The notes beneath the pieces were generated by a model. The model was given only the letters and a program-made list of their open reading frames with translations, was not told the DNA's origin and ran no database searches. The position numbers and the translations under genes were made by a program. Shown here piece after piece: positions 26,573 through 36,747 of a stretch of 64,000 nt of DNA. Position 1 is the first letter of the stretch; every line of letters starts with the position of its first letter. This DNA is from Dermabacter indicis (GTDB taxonomy: Bacteria; Actinomycetota; Actinomycetes; Actinomycetales; Dermabacteraceae): the NCBI GenBank assembly GCA_001403775.1, contig CYUG01000011.1, positions 418,547 to 482,546 on the forward strand. Direction: 5' to 3'.

Positions 26573-27733
26573 TCACGCTCTTTCGTACACCCGGATCGAG
26601 TCGCGCACACCCGCGAACCGGAACGGCCCCTGCCCCTCCACTCGGGCTTCGAAGTCGCCCGTACGGTCCGCGCGAACGTGACGTTCGCGGTACTCTTCGT
26701 AGCCGATTTCCCGCCGCGCATCGAGCTGAGCCGCAAGCGCACCCGGGCGCAGCTGCTCTCGGTACCCCTCCACGAGCGTGCCGGCGAAGAATTCCGCGAC
26801 GGCACCCGAGCCATAGCTGAAGATGCCGATGTGCTCCCCCGCGTCAAGCTCGGCGTTCTCGAGAAGCGAGAGGAGCCCCATGTAGACCGACGCGGTATAG
26901 CTGTTGCCGAGGCGGCGGTTGAGGATCATCGTCTCCTCGAGAGAGGACACGGCTTCGGCGACGGAATCGGCGCCCGCGTGCTTCGCAAGCGTCTGCATCG
27001 CTTTCGCCGCCATCTTCGTGAACGGCTGGTGGAAGCACACGCGCGAAAGGCCCGCGAACTCCACTCCCCCGCGCTTCACGTAGTCGTCGTACGCGGCAGT
27101 GACGGCACGCAGGTACACGGTGACCGAAAAGCGGCCGTCGACGAGCGCGGTGGTGCGATCGTTAGGGCGCCAGAAATCGTGGACGTTTTCGGTAAAGAGA
27201 CCCGAGGCGGGCTCGATGGCCACGATCTTTGGATCGGCGCTCACGAGCATCGCGAGCGCACCCGCACCCTGGGTCGCCTCACCGCTCGAATCGAGCTCGT
27301 AGCGGGCGATATCGCTCGCGATCACGAGGACTCTCTCGCCGGGGTTACGCGCCACGATGCCGAGGGCGAACTGAAGCGCCGCTGTCGCCGAATAACACGC
27401 CTCTTTGAGTTCCACGACGCGAGCGTTTTCGGGAAGCTCGAGGAGTTCGTGCACGTATATCCCCGCGGCTTTCGACTGGTCGATGCCCGTTTCAGTCGCG
27501 AGAACGAGGGTGCGGATGTCTTCGGCGCCGTGCCGCTCAAGGATGGGAGCCGCGGCGCGAGCCGCGAGAGTCACGATGTCCTCGTCTTCACACGGAACGC
27601 TCATTTCGTGCTGGCCAATGCCGCGCAGGTACTTCCCGGCGCTCGTACCTTGCGCCTCGGCGAGGGCGGTGAGTGGGAAGAAGAGCGACGTCGTTGCCGC
27701 CGAAATATCGGTGATGCCGATCGTCCGGGTCAT
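26573..27733 (-). CDS. mvaS: Hydroxymethylglutaryl-CoA synthase
   Basis: Condenses acetoacetyl-CoA with acetyl-CoA, the first committed step of the mevalonate pathway. The 386 residues have the general acid in ATETGIDQSK (Glu81), the nucleophilic Cys113 in KEACYSATAAL and a catalytic His in FHQPFTK. It is the last gene of the operon, overlapping the hmgR stop by four bases (ATGA), and is followed by a palindromic hairpin. Confidence 0.95.
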   Translation of the reverse strand: MTRTIGITDISAATTSLFFPLTALAEAQGTSAGKYLRGIGQHEMSVPCEDEDIVTLAARAAAPILERHGAEDIRTLVLATETGIDQSKAAGIYVHELLELPENARVVELKEACYSATAALQFALGIVARNPGERVLVIASDIARYELDSSGEATQGAGALAMLVSADPKIVAIEPASGLFTENVHDFWRPNDRTTALVDGRFSVTVYLRAVTAAYDDYVKRGGVEFAGLSRVCFHQPFTKMAAKAMQTLAKHAGADSVAEAVSSLEETMILNRRLGNSYTASVYMGLLSLLENAELDAGEHIGIFSYGSGAVAEFFAGTLVEGYREQLRPGALAAQLDARREIGYEEYRERHVRADRTGDFEARVEGQGPFRFAGVRDSIRVYERA

Positions 27734-28791
27734 CGCGAGCTCCTTTCAAACTGGACGTGGGCGGCCATGAGCTCGCCCGGATTGGTTTGCGCGGCCATGA
27801 GGGACAGCTCCCCGCACAGCACGGTTGCGGCGGCAAGCCCCGCGAGTCTTCTCGCATTTTCCCCCGCTTCGCGATCCTCGCGGCAGCCGAGTCGCTCAAG
27901 ATTCTCGCTCACGAAGTCAAGGCCCTTGCCGTTGCCGACGGAGCCGACGATGAGATGTGGGATCGTGCACGAGAAGTAGAGGTCCTCGCCGCCCGCGCCG
28001 CGACGTTCGGCGTGCGTGATGCCCTGGCTTCCTTCAACGATGTTGGCGGCGTCCTGGCCGGTCGCGAGGTAGAAACCGAGCAGCATGTTCGCGTAGTGCG
28101 CATTCGCGCTCCTGAGTGAACCGGCGGCGATCCCGCCCACGAGGTTCTTGCGCACGTTGAGATCAACCATGCGTTCGGCACTCGTGCGCAGCCGACGGCG
28201 AAGCACCTCTTCGGGAAGCACAATTTCGGCGATGACATTCTTGCCGCGACCGCGAATGCCATTGACCGCGGAGGGTTTCTTATCGGTGCAGTAGTTGCCA
28301 GAAATGCTCGCGTAGCGAAGCGCGCTTTCGCGGCTCGCGATGGCGGGCATGAGCGCGTCGGCGGCGAGAGTCACCATGTTGTGACCAGCCGCGTCGCCCG
28401 TAAGAAACTCGAGTCGAAGATAGAGCAGGTTGCCCACGATCTCGGGAGCAACGTCGATGAGCCGCGCGAAGCGACTCGTCGACGACACGACCTCCTGGAG
28501 GGCGGGGAGATCCGCGCACACGCGCCGGGCGGCTTCGTGGGCGTCGGCCGCCGAATCGGCCTCGAACAAGATCGAGCGAGTCATGCGCTCGTCCACGAGG
28601 GTCGTGCGGATACCGCCCTCGACGAGACGCGACACGGTCGCGCCGCGCTTAACCGAGGGGAACAGGGTCGTCTCGTAGGTGGCGAGCGGCACTTCGACCT
28701 CGCCCTCGGCAACGTTGCCGCTGATCCGAAGGGGGCCGAGCCATTTCATCGGGATCTGGGCGAACGTGCCCTGATCGCGCTTGTCACTCAT
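27730..28791 (-). CDS. mvaA: Hydroxymethylglutaryl-CoA reductase
   Basis: NAD(P)H-dependent reduction of HMG-CoA to mevalonate. The 353 residues carry the catalytic Lys in CTDKKPSAVN, the GRGKNVIAE strand, GDAAGHNMVT at the cofactor loop and a C-terminal AAHVQFERSS with the catalytic His, all features of class I enzymes. It lacks the membrane anchor of eukaryotic forms. The ATG at 28791, with GGAGG five bases upstream, was chosen over an upstream frame extension. It overlaps idi by eight bases. Confidence 0.94.
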   Translation of the reverse strand: MSDKRDQGTFAQIPMKWLGPLRISGNVAEGEVEVPLATYETTLFPSVKRGATVSRLVEGGIRTTLVDERMTRSILFEADSAADAHEAARRVCADLPALQEVVSSTSRFARLIDVAPEIVGNLLYLRLEFLTGDAAGHNMVTLAADALMPAIASRESALRYASISGNYCTDKKPSAVNGIRGRGKNVIAEIVLPEEVLRRRLRTSAERMVDLNVRKNLVGGIAAGSLRSANAHYANMLLGFYLATGQDAANIVEGSQGITHAERRGAGGEDLYFSCTIPHLIVGSVGNGKGLDFVSENLERLGCREDREAGENARRLAGLAAATVLCGELSLMAAQTNPGELMAAHVQFERSSR

Positions 28792-29869
28792 GTGAACCTC
28801 CACTTGCCTTGCCGCTTCGACGCGCGAAATGAGACAGATCAAAGCCTCGCGCCTGCGCGTACGCGCGCACGCTCCCCGTGAGCACAAGATCCGTGTGCGT
28901 GAGGGCGGACGTGTTTCGTGCCCCCACGAGCGCCATCATCGAGCGCAGCTGCTCTTCCCACGTGCGGATCTCGCTGATGAGGGCATCGGGGCCGTCCTCG
29001 CGCACGATCGCGAGGAAACCGCCCGCAACGCCCACGGCTTTCGCACCGAGGGCGAGGGCTTTGAGGACGTCGAGGCTCGTGCGCACGCCGCCACTCGCAA
29101 AAAGCGGGAGGCCGGTATCGCGCGAGGCTCCTCGCGCGTCGATAAGGCTTTCGATCGCGCTTTGCCCCCAACCGTTGAGGTGCGAGAACTTATCGCTCCT
29201 GCGCGCGCTTTCGATACGCGCGAAGTCAGTTCCGCCGTTGCCCGCAACGTCCACGTACGCGACGCCGAGGGAGGAAAGCGTGCGCACCGTGGTCCCCGTG
29301 ATGCCGAAGCCGACTTCCTTGACGATGACGGGGACGTCCACGGCACGCGCGATCGCCTTGATCTGCTGAGGCCAGTGCTCAAACTCGCGATCGCCTTCGG
29401 GCATCACGATTTCCTGCACCGCATTCACGTGAATTTGGAGCGCATCGGCATCAATCAACTCGACCGCTTCGCGCGCTTGCTCGGGGCTCGCGTTTGCCGA
29501 AAGGTTCGCCATGAGGAAGCCGTGCGGATTCTCCTCGCGTAGAACCGTGAAACTTGATCCGCACGACGGGTCCTTGAAATACGCGCTCATCGACCCCGAG
29601 GCCATCGCGATTCCCGTCTCCGCGGCCGCGATCGCGAGAGCCTTGTTGATCTTCCCGGTGAATTCACTTCCGCCCGTCATGCCGTTGATGTAAAACGGCA
29701 GCGTCCAGGTGCGATCCGCAACCTCGACATCGAGACTCACCGAGTCCACGTTCACAGCACCGAGGGCGTGGTGAACCACGCGCACGTCGTCAAAATCCCT
29801 CGAGCGGCGATGAGCGGTCTCTTGCTCCATCGCGAGCCGCACGTGGTCGTCCTTGCGTGAACTACTCAT
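28784..29869 (-). CDS. fni: Isopentenyl-diphosphate isomerase, type 2 (FMN)
   Basis: Interconverts IPP and DMAPP using FMN, NADPH and Mg2+. The 361-residue TIM barrel includes the N-terminal SSSRKDDHV signature, INGMTGGS, the LQIHVNAVQE glutamine/histidine motif and the phosphate-binding ASGGVRTSLDV. ATG with GAGGAAG upstream, overlapping the phosphomevalonate kinase end by eight bases. It is unrelated to the type 1 enzyme. Its position in the operon supplies the final isomer balance. Confidence 0.95.
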   Translation of the reverse strand: MSSSRKDDHVRLAMEQETAHRRSRDFDDVRVVHHALGAVNVDSVSLDVEVADRTWTLPFYINGMTGGSEFTGKINKALAIAAAETGIAMASGSMSAYFKDPSCGSSFTVLREENPHGFLMANLSANASPEQAREAVELIDADALQIHVNAVQEIVMPEGDREFEHWPQQIKAIARAVDVPVIVKEVGFGITGTTVRTLSSLGVAYVDVAGNGGTDFARIESARRSDKFSHLNGWGQSAIESLIDARGASRDTGLPLFASGGVRTSLDVLKALALGAKAVGVAGGFLAIVREDGPDALISEIRTWEEQLRSMMALVGARNTSALTHTDLVLTGSVRAYAQARGFDLSHFARRSGKASGGSHE

Positions 29870-30983
29870 GGGCGCTTCCTCGCTTTCCTGTCGTGTCCCC
29901 GTGAGGGCGAAAGGGGTCCGACGCCTGCACGCCCACCTCGAGCGCCGCCAATCCCGCTGTACGCCAGGCCTCCCTCACGGCGTTCGCCGTGTGCGCGCCC
30001 GGAGCAAGGGCAATGACGCAGTCCCCGCCGCCTGCTCCCGAGAGTTTCGCCGCGGCACCGCATTCGGTGGCGATGTCGGTCATAGCCTTGAGGGCGGGCG
30101 TTTCGATACCGAGTGGCTTCTCGCCGCCCGCCGCCCGGTCGAGGTCGCGAAGCTGCGCGAGAACCCCGTCAAGTGTTGCCCTCGCGGCCGGCATCTCGCC
30201 AGCGCGCAAGTCGTGCGCAAGGCGCTCGACGTGTGCAGCGTTGTCGCGTGCAAAGGCTTCGAGGTCCACGCGCCCCTCGCGCGCAGCGTCATCCACCTGG
30301 GCAACAAGCGAGCGAGTCGAGGCTGGCGCCCCGCTCCAGCCGATCACGGCTTCGAGTTCCCCGGGTGGCTCGAGAGCCTCAAGCGCGAGCCCCGGCCAGG
30401 TCGCTGCGACAGCGGCTTTGACACCTTCGGTTCGGCGCAGGTTGCGCACTGCCTCGCGGTCGAAGGAGCGATAAAAAACCCAGCCCCCGAGGACGCTCGT
30501 CGCCACATCGGCGCACGAAGCGCGCACGTTGCCCTCGAGCACGGCGAGGGCGGAAAGCTTAAAGAGATTGAGCCGTGAGACCTCCACGTCTCGCGCACGC
30601 AAGACGGCGCCGATCGTCGCGACGACCACCGCGCCCGACGAGCCGAAGCCATACTTCCTGCCGTCGCTCTCTTCAAGACTCGAGGACACGTGAATGTCGA
30701 GGGCGGGAAGCGAACCGAGGTATTCCTCGAGCACGTCGAGTGCGAGGAAAACGGGCTCGCGCGCCTCGGCCGCCGAAGATCCCGCAGCGATGGGCTCGTA
30801 GTCGCGCTCCTCGCCCCACAGCTCGCTTGCCACGCGCACGCCGAACGCGCGGCGCACGGGAAGGGCACGCGCCGTGATGGCCCGATCGACCGCAATCAGC
30901 ACGGCTGGGTTGCCCGGGTGCACGACACCATACTCGCCCGCGACGAAGAGTTTGCCGGGCGCGCGGAACTCGAAAGCGCTCAT
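29862..30983 (-). CDS. Phosphomevalonate kinase
   Basis: GHMP-family kinase making mevalonate diphosphate. The 373 residues start SAFEFRAPGKLFVAGEYGVVHPG and contain the ATP loop YGFGSSGAVVVATIG, with a C-terminal KLSGAGGGDC motif. It lies between mvaD and idi, overlapping both (four and eight bases). The assignment among the three GHMP enzymes rests on N-terminal motif and operon position. Confidence 0.93.
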   Translation of the reverse strand: MSAFEFRAPGKLFVAGEYGVVHPGNPAVLIAVDRAITARALPVRRAFGVRVASELWGEERDYEPIAAGSSAAEAREPVFLALDVLEEYLGSLPALDIHVSSSLEESDGRKYGFGSSGAVVVATIGAVLRARDVEVSRLNLFKLSALAVLEGNVRASCADVATSVLGGWVFYRSFDREAVRNLRRTEGVKAAVAATWPGLALEALEPPGELEAVIGWSGAPASTRSLVAQVDDAAREGRVDLEAFARDNAAHVERLAHDLRAGEMPAARATLDGVLAQLRDLDRAAGGEKPLGIETPALKAMTDIATECGAAAKLSGAGGGDCVIALAPGAHTANAVREAWRTAGLAALEVGVQASDPFRPHGDTTGKRGSAHE

Positions 30984-31972
30984 GCTGCGCTCGGGCGCTC
31001 ACCCTCGTCGAGGAGGTAGGCGCCGGGGCCGGCGTTCGCAACGTGCATCTTCACGTCTTCGATCCTCTCACGCAGAGACCTGGCCACGAGGTCGGCCTCG
31101 CGCGAGCGACACAGAATCTTCACGTTGGGTCCCGCGTCGGCGCTCGCATACGCCTCGAGGCCTTCGTCGCGTAGGTCCTGGACCGCATCAAAAATGGCGA
31201 AGCTCTTCCCCGTGAGGTACCGCACTGGGGGCTCCGCGCCAAGCATCGAGGCGTGCATGCGCAGCGCGCTCATCTCCGCGATCTCCCCGAGACTCGTGAA
31301 ATCTGCCTCGGCCACGGCACGCGAAGCGCGCTCCACGAGCTCCGTGTTCGACGAGACCCATCCTTCGAAGTAGGGAGAAGTATTGACCGTGTGATTCATC
31401 CCGGCGCGGCTGCCGATCTTTTTGCGCGCACTCGAGATGACCGCAACGACCATGGCGAGGGGGTCGCCACGCCAATCGAGGCTCTCCGCAACGCTCGTCT
31501 CATCGCTCGAGCCCTTATTCCAGCGGGCAAGACCCCCAAAGATCGAGCGGCACGCGGAACCCGAGCCGCGGCGTGCGAGACGCGAGAGTTCAGCATCGTT
31601 CAGTGAAAGGCCGTACGCGGCACCCGAGGCTTTCGCGAGCGCCGCGAATGCGGCCGCGCTCGACGCGAGCCCGGCAGCCGTCGGAACGGTATTTGTGGAG
31701 GTGACTCGCGCGCGAGCACCCGAGCCTGCCCGCTCGCGCACAAGATCGAGTAGCGCGCGGACCCTCGCAGACTCATCCCCGGCAAGTTCTCTCCCATCGA
31801 GGAGAACTCGGTCCGCTGAATCGTCGGTCAGCTCCACCGTCGTGGTCGTGGGGAAAATATCGAGCGTGAGCGAAAGCGAGCCCGTCGCGGGAAGGTTGAG
31901 CTCGCGATCGGCCTTGCCCCAGTACTTCACGAGCGCGATGTTGGGGTGGGCAACGGCGGTGGCACGTGTCAT
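30980..31972 (-). CDS. mvaD: Diphosphomevalonate decarboxylase
   Basis: ATP-dependent decarboxylation of mevalonate diphosphate to IPP. The 330 residues have NIALVKYWGKADRELNLP, the serine-rich loop TGSLSLTLD, and the GHMP ATP motif PTAAGLASSAAAFAALA. ATG at 31972 was taken because GAGGAG is five bases upstream; the GTG at 31978 sits directly on that site. It overlaps mvk by four bases (ATGA). Confidence 0.95.
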   Translation of the reverse strand: MTRATAVAHPNIALVKYWGKADRELNLPATGSLSLTLDIFPTTTTVELTDDSADRVLLDGRELAGDESARVRALLDLVRERAGSGARARVTSTNTVPTAAGLASSAAAFAALAKASGAAYGLSLNDAELSRLARRGSGSACRSIFGGLARWNKGSSDETSVAESLDWRGDPLAMVVAVISSARKKIGSRAGMNHTVNTSPYFEGWVSSNTELVERASRAVAEADFTSLGEIAEMSALRMHASMLGAEPPVRYLTGKSFAIFDAVQDLRDEGLEAYASADAGPNVKILCRSREADLVARSLRERIEDVKMHVANAGPGAYLLDEGERPSAA

Positions 31973-33141
31973 GGGCACTCCTCACTGGCAGGATTGATCG
32001 ACCACACGTTCTTGGCGCCCGCCGCCGAGAGGGCGCGCGTGAGCGCGGGGACCGCGCCGTGAGAGGGGGCAAGCGCAATGATGCACCCTCCCTGGCCGCC
32101 GCCCGTGAGCTTCGCGCCGAGTGCCCCCGCACTCCGCGCCGCCCCCACGAGGTGGTCGAGGCGCGGATGCGAAACCCCGAGTTCGGCGAGGATTCCCTGG
32201 CAGCCATTCATCGCCCGCCCCACGCTGCTCATATCGCCGAGTCGGAGGGCCTCGCGCGTCGTATGTGCAAGGGAGGCGATTGTTTCAAGCGCGAGGTCCA
32301 CAAGGCGCGGATGGCGCTCACGACGCTCGCGAATACCTCGAACGGCATCGAGCGTGTGCCCGGGAAGACCGGTATCGGCGACGACGAGCGCAGGCATCGC
32401 GGCAAGGTCGAGAGGCTCTGCCTTCCCCGCCTGGAACCACAGCGGCCCCGTCGCCATCGTTTGATAAGCGTCCAGCCCGCTCGGGGTGCCGTGGGCGATG
32501 CGCTCAACGAACTGCACGAGATCGAAGCGCTCCTCGCTTGTGAGCTCGTGCCCGTATAGGCGTGCGACGGCCACGGCAATCGCACTGGCCATCGCGGCGC
32601 TTGAACCGAGGCCGCGGGCCGTGGGGATGCTCCCTTCGACCGTGACCTCGGCACGGCCGGGCTTTTCGCCAACGTGGCCGAGGATCGTGCGCAGGGCCGA
32701 CTGGGCGAGCTCGTCCTCGGCTTCTTCCGTATCGACGTCGAGATAGATCGCACCCGTCGACGGATCCCCCACGGTCGCGATGCGCCTTTTGCCATGCCGC
32801 TTCCCCGTCCGAGCGGACGGCACATCGAGCGTCAGACCGCTCTCGAAGCGCACCTCGTCGCCGGGGACGGTCTGGTCATCGAAGGCGAACCCTTCGGTGA
32901 TGGAATACGAACCGCTGATCGTGCCGAGGCCCTCGGCCGAGACCGAACCCTCGATACGCCCCGCCTGTGGCCCTACCGAATCCGGGTACGGCAAAAGCCT
33001 CGCGGTTGCCGTAAGCCCCAGGTGAGGAATGGGAAAAGCGATCGCGGGGTGGCCGTACACGACCGCGTGCTCACCAATGAGAATCGTCTTGGCGTGCGCG
33101 CGGCCGTGCCCGATCGGATACTCGAACGTCTCTTCGCTCAC
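31969..33141 (-). CDS. mvk: Mevalonate kinase
   Basis: Phosphorylates mevalonate at the start of the lower pathway. The 390-residue GHMP kinase has [21 protein letters not shown] at its N-terminus, [16 protein letters not shown] as ATP loop and [12 protein letters not shown] near the C-terminus. It heads mvk-mvaD-pmk-fni-hmgR-mvaS, the order I recall from the Streptomyces mevalonate cluster. Its start overlaps the gltX stop by four bases, so it may share that gene's promoter and translation. Confidence 0.95.
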   Translation of the reverse strand: MSEETFEYPIGHGRAHAKTILIGEHAVVYGHPAIAFPIPHLGLTATARLLPYPDSVGPQAGRIEGSVSAEGLGTISGSYSITEGFAFDDQTVPGDEVRFESGLTLDVPSARTGKRHGKRRIATVGDPSTGAIYLDVDTEEAEDELAQSALRTILGHVGEKPGRAEVTVEGSIPTARGLGSSAAMASAIAVAVARLYGHELTSEERFDLVQFVERIAHGTPSGLDAYQTMATGPLWFQAGKAEPLDLAAMPALVVADTGLPGHTLDAVRGIRERRERHPRLVDLALETIASLAHTTREALRLGDMSSVGRAMNGCQGILAELGVSHPRLDHLVGAARSAGALGAKLTGGGQGGCIIALAPSHGAVPALTRALSAAGAKNVWSINPASEECP

Positions 33142-34679
33142 CGCGACGCGAGGAACTCGGCAAACGAGTTGAGGCGGGCCATGGTCGAGTCGTAGCCGAG
33201 CAGCTCCATCGACTCAAAGAGCGGCGGACTCACGCGGCGACCCGAGATGCCCGAGCGCAGCGGGCCGAACGCGAGGCGCGGCTTGACGCCCATGCCCTCG
33301 ATGATGGCCGCTCGCAGCGACGCTTCGAGCTTCTCGGTCGTGAAGTTGTCCTTGCCGCCCTCTTCGATAACGGCGACCGCACGGCGCACCACGGAAACCG
33401 GATCGTCGCCGAGCTTCTTGAGGGCGTCGTCTTCGATCACGAGGTCGGCGTCGTCAATGAACAGGAAGCGCAGCATGCCCGGGGCTTCGCCGAGGAGGTT
33501 CATGCGCGGCTGCACGAGGGGCGTGGCCTTCGCGAGCAGCGTGCGCTCGTCCTCGGTGATCGGCATGGAGACCACACCGGCCTTCTCGAGGTAGGGAATC
33601 ATGCGCTCAGTGAACTCCGCCTCGTCGAGCATACGCATATGGTCGGCGTTGATCGCGAGGGCCTTCTTGTAGTCCACGCGCGCGGGATTCGGGTTGACGT
33701 CGGCGACATCAAACTTCGCAACGAATTGCTCGCGCGTGAAGATGTCCTGGTCGCCGCTGTAACCCCAGCCAAGAAGCGAGAGGTAGTTGATCATGCCCTC
33801 GGGCACAAAGCCCTCGTCCCGGTAGAGGAAGAGGCTCGATTCCGGATCGCGCTTCGAGAGCTTCTTGTTGCCTTCGCCCATGACATACGGAAGGTGTGCG
33901 TATTCGGGCGTGAACTTCGCGATGCCAATCTTCTTGAGCGCTTCGTACAGCACGATCTGGCGGGGAGTCGAGCTCAGGATGTCCTCGCCGCGCAGGATGT
34001 GAGTAATGCCCATGAGGGCGTCGTCCACGGGGTTGGTGAGCGGGTAAAGTGGCTGGCCGTTGGCGCGCACGACGACATAGTCGGGAGTCGACCCTGCTTT
34101 GAACGTGATCTCGCCGCGCACGAGGTCGTTGAAGGTGATGTCCTCATCGGGCATACGCACGCGCCATACGGGCTCGCGGCCCTCGGCACGGAACGCGGCC
34201 TTCTGCTCCTCGGTGAGGTCGCGGTCGAAACCGTCGTAGCCCGACTCCTTGGGGCGGCCGGCGGCAATGTGGCGCTGCTGAATCTCCTCGGGCGTCGAGA
34301 ACGACTCGTAGATGTAGCCTCCGTCCTTGAGCTTCTGGATGACGTCCTGGTAAATATCCCCGCGCTGCGACTGACGGTAGGGGCCGTCGTTGCCGCCAGC
34401 GTCGACACCTTCGTCCCACGTGATACCGAGCCAGCGCATCGCGTCAAGGAGCTGGTTGTAACTTTCCTCGCTGTCGCGTGCCTGGTCGGTGTCTTCGATG
34501 CGGAACACGAGCGTGCCGCCCGTGCGCTTCGCGTAGGCCCAGTTAAAAAGCGCGGTGCGCACCATGCCGATATGGGGCGTGCCGGTGGGCGACGGGCAAA
34601 AGCGCACGCGGACCTCTTCGTGGCCGCGTGTGCTTTCTAGGGTGGGAAGGGCCGCGAGATCGATGTTCTCAGCGCTCAC
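33138..34679 (-). CDS. gltX: Glutamate--tRNA ligase
   Basis: Class I aminoacyl-tRNA synthetase of 513 residues. The HIGH motif appears as PTGTPHIGM (N-terminal) and the KMSKS-type motif as KLSKRDPES. It charges tRNA-Glu and, when GlnRS is absent, also tRNA-Gln, whose Glu is then amidated by GatCAB (53651-56964). GTG start with AAGGAG nine bases upstream, 50 bases after the FAH-family gene. It overlaps mevalonate kinase at its end. Confidence 0.96.
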   Translation of the reverse strand: MSAENIDLAALPTLESTRGHEEVRVRFCPSPTGTPHIGMVRTALFNWAYAKRTGGTLVFRIEDTDQARDSEESYNQLLDAMRWLGITWDEGVDAGGNDGPYRQSQRGDIYQDVIQKLKDGGYIYESFSTPEEIQQRHIAAGRPKESGYDGFDRDLTEEQKAAFRAEGREPVWRVRMPDEDITFNDLVRGEITFKAGSTPDYVVVRANGQPLYPLTNPVDDALMGITHILRGEDILSSTPRQIVLYEALKKIGIAKFTPEYAHLPYVMGEGNKKLSKRDPESSLFLYRDEGFVPEGMINYLSLLGWGYSGDQDIFTREQFVAKFDVADVNPNPARVDYKKALAINADHMRMLDEAEFTERMIPYLEKAGVVSMPITEDERTLLAKATPLVQPRMNLLGEAPGMLRFLFIDDADLVIEDDALKKLGDDPVSVVRRAVAVIEEGGKDNFTTEKLEASLRAAIIEGMGVKPRLAFGPLRSGISGRRVSPPLFESMELLGYDSTMARLNSFAEFLASR

Positions 34680-34729
34680 GTGATTGTTCTCCTTCGGGAG
34701 GTTGGAGGGGCATAGCCCCGGATGCGGTT

Positions 34730-35521
34730 TTAAGCCTCGAGTTCTTCGGGCGTGACGACGCGGTTGGTCAGGGTGCCGAGCCCGTCAATCTCAATATCGA
34801 CGGTGTCGCCGGCTTGAAGAAGTCCAACACCAGCGGGGGTTCCGGTGAGGATGACGTCGCCGGGCAGAAGCGTGGTTGAGCGCGTGATCTCTTCAATGAG
34901 CTTGGGAATCGCACGGAGCATGTCGGCGCTCGTGCCGTCCTGCTTGACCTCGCCGTTCACGCGAGTGCGGATACGCGCGTTCGCGGTGTCGAGATCAGTT
35001 TCGATCCACGGGCCGAGAGGGCAGGACGTATCGAACGCTTTCGCGCGGAACCACTGCGATTCTTCGCGCTGCGCGTCGCGCACCGTGAGGTCGTTCGCGC
35101 ACGTGTAGCCGAGAATCACATCAGCAGCGCGTTCGGCGGAAACGTTCTTCGCGAGGGTCTTGATGACGACCGCGAGCTCGGCTTCGAAGCTCAGTTCTTT
35201 CGCGTACGAGGGGTAGATGACCGGGTCGTTCGGGCCGATCACGGAGGTGTTCGGCTTGAGGAAGAGCAGCGGGCTCTCGGGGGCCTCACCACCCATTTCA
35301 CGGGCGTGTTCGGCATAGTTTTTGCCGACGCCAACGACCTTGGAGCGAGGAATGACCGGGGCGAGGAGGCGAACGTCCTCGAGCGGGAGGATCGTGCCGT
35401 TCGGCTGAATCTGGGTGTAGAGCGGGTCTCCCGTGATCCCGTACACCATGTCCACGCCGTCCTTTTCTTGGACGATGCCGAACATCGGGTTCGAGCCGGT
35501 GGTGAATCGTGCAATGCGCAT
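34730..35521 (-). CDS. Fumarylacetoacetate hydrolase family protein
   Basis: A 263-residue member of the FAH superfamily, metal-dependent C-C hydrolases, decarboxylases or isomerases of dicarbonyl acids. The core has [25 protein letters not shown], the metal-binding FEAELAVVI and [15 protein letters not shown]. The exact substrate cannot be told; oxaloacetate tautomerase/decarboxylase-type activities are known in the family. ATG with no ribosome-binding site but TAGACT seven bases before it (leaderless). It may be cotranscribed with gltX. Confidence 0.88.
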   Translation of the reverse strand: MRIARFTTGSNPMFGIVQEKDGVDMVYGITGDPLYTQIQPNGTILPLEDVRLLAPVIPRSKVVGVGKNYAEHAREMGGEAPESPLLFLKPNTSVIGPNDPVIYPSYAKELSFEAELAVVIKTLAKNVSAERAADVILGYTCANDLTVRDAQREESQWFRAKAFDTSCPLGPWIETDLDTANARIRTRVNGEVKQDGTSADMLRAIPKLIEEITRSTTLLPGDVILTGTPAGVGLLQAGDTVDIEIDGLGTLTNRVVTPEELEA

Positions 35522-35528
35522 GGCCCCC

Positions 35529-35534
35529 AGTCTA
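35529..35534 (-). promoter_or_regulatory. Candidate -10 of leaderless FAH gene
   Basis: Minus-strand TAGACT, followed by seven bases and ATG at 35521. No clear -35. Confidence 0.45.
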
Positions 35535-35645
35535 GTAGGGGCTTTCGGCTCTCACGGGCGCTCGCCCTATGCCCTTGACCACCCCACACCCTTTCTTCAC
35601 ATCCGCGGCCCGCGAGCGCGTCGTGGCGCACGTGGTCTTTGCGCG

Positions 35646-35651
35646 TAGGCT
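35646..35651 (+). promoter_or_regulatory. Candidate -10 of leaderless gene at 35658
   Basis: TAGGCT, six bases before the GTG at 35658. No Shine-Dalgarno sequence is seen. Confidence 0.4.
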
Positions 35652-35657
35652 TGTGCC

Positions 35658-36653
35658 GTGCTTTCTTCTTCCCCGCGTTTCGATTCGTTGTCTGCGCTCG
35701 AGCGCCCTCTCACGGTGCTGTCGGCGGGGAGTGCACAGCGTGCGCGCGAGGCCCACGAGGCGCGTGCCGATCGCCTGAGTGGCCCGCACCGAGAGCGCAA
35801 GGCGCGGGGTGAAAAGCATCCGATCGAGGATTTCCTCCACACGTACTACCCCTTTAGCCCGGGGCAGCTTCGGCGCTGGCACCCGGGCTGGCAGGTGGGA
35901 TACGAGGCCTCGGCCGATGCGGATCTTCGGGGGCACGGGGATGTGGCCTCCGACGGTTGCCGGCGCTGGTATCGCGACACTCGAGATTCGGCCGGCGGCG
36001 CGACGGGTGAGGTACGCACGGCGGATCTCGAGCGGTTTGTGCGCGAGCGTGGCGATGCCGCCTACTGGATTCACCGGTTGCTCACGAATTCGAGTTTTGC
36101 CGAGAAGCCCGGGAACTTTTCGTGCTTTGGTCTTCACGAGTGGGCGATGGTGTATCGGCTTGGGGCAGGCGAGAGGCGCCACGAATCACTCCCATTACGC
36201 CTCAGCGCCGCGGAGACGAACAGGGTCGTCGAGGACAATCGCCTCGTGTGTTCGCACATCGACGCGTTTCGCTTCTTCACGCCCGAGGCGGTCCCGCTCA
36301 ATGCTTCGCGTCCTACGCGCGAGACACAGCCCATGCGCGATGATCCCGCGTGCCTCCACGTGGGAATGGACCTTTACAAGTGGTCGATGAAGCTCGCGCC
36401 CGTGCTTCCAAGCGATATCGCGCTCGACTGCTTCGAGCACGCCCTTGATCTGCGTATCCTCGACATGGAGGCCTCCCCCTACGACTGCCGGGGCTACGGG
36501 TACGGAGTTGTGCCGATCGAAACTGACGAGGGTAAGGAGGAGTATGTGCGGCGTCAGCGAGCGCTCGCCGTTCGCTCCGAGGAGTTACGCACGCGCATCC
36601 TCGCGATCGTGGATCCGCTTGCCTCCGTGTTTGCCGACGTCGCTCGTTGCTGA
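35658..36653 (+). CDS. Protein of the so-called 3-methyladenine DNA glycosylase family
   Basis: A 331-residue soluble protein of a conserved actinobacterial family that is usually named 3-methyladenine DNA glycosylase, with the diagnostic EKHPIEDFLHTYYPFSPGQL and RRWHPGW near residues 52-80. I cannot point to the helix-hairpin-helix or catalytic Asp of known alkyl-base glycosylases, so the name should be read with caution. Also visible are MDLYKWSMKLAPV and a run of conserved Asp/Glu near the C-terminus. GTG start, apparently leaderless. The gap to the next gene (36654-36747) holds nothing else I recognise. Confidence 0.75.
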   Translation: MLSSSPRFDSLSALERPLTVLSAGSAQRAREAHEARADRLSGPHRERKARGEKHPIEDFLHTYYPFSPGQLRRWHPGWQVGYEASADADLRGHGDVASDGCRRWYRDTRDSAGGATGEVRTADLERFVRERGDAAYWIHRLLTNSSFAEKPGNFSCFGLHEWAMVYRLGAGERRHESLPLRLSAAETNRVVEDNRLVCSHIDAFRFFTPEAVPLNASRPTRETQPMRDDPACLHVGMDLYKWSMKLAPVLPSDIALDCFEHALDLRILDMEASPYDCRGYGYGVVPIETDEGKEEYVRRQRALAVRSEELRTRILAIVDPLASVFADVARC

Positions 36654-36735
36654 TGTCAAGTGATCGCGGTAGGCCATCGCTGTACCGTGACTCAGACACC
36701 CCGCAACAAACGTCATTATTCTGCGTTCAACCGGG

Positions 36736-36741
36736 CACAAT
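36736..36741 (+). promoter_or_regulatory. Candidate -10 of leaderless gene at 36748
   Basis: CACAAT, six bases before ATG. The same box and spacing recur at 37604-37609 before the helicase gene. Confidence 0.35.
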
Positions 36742-36747
36742 GGTGTC

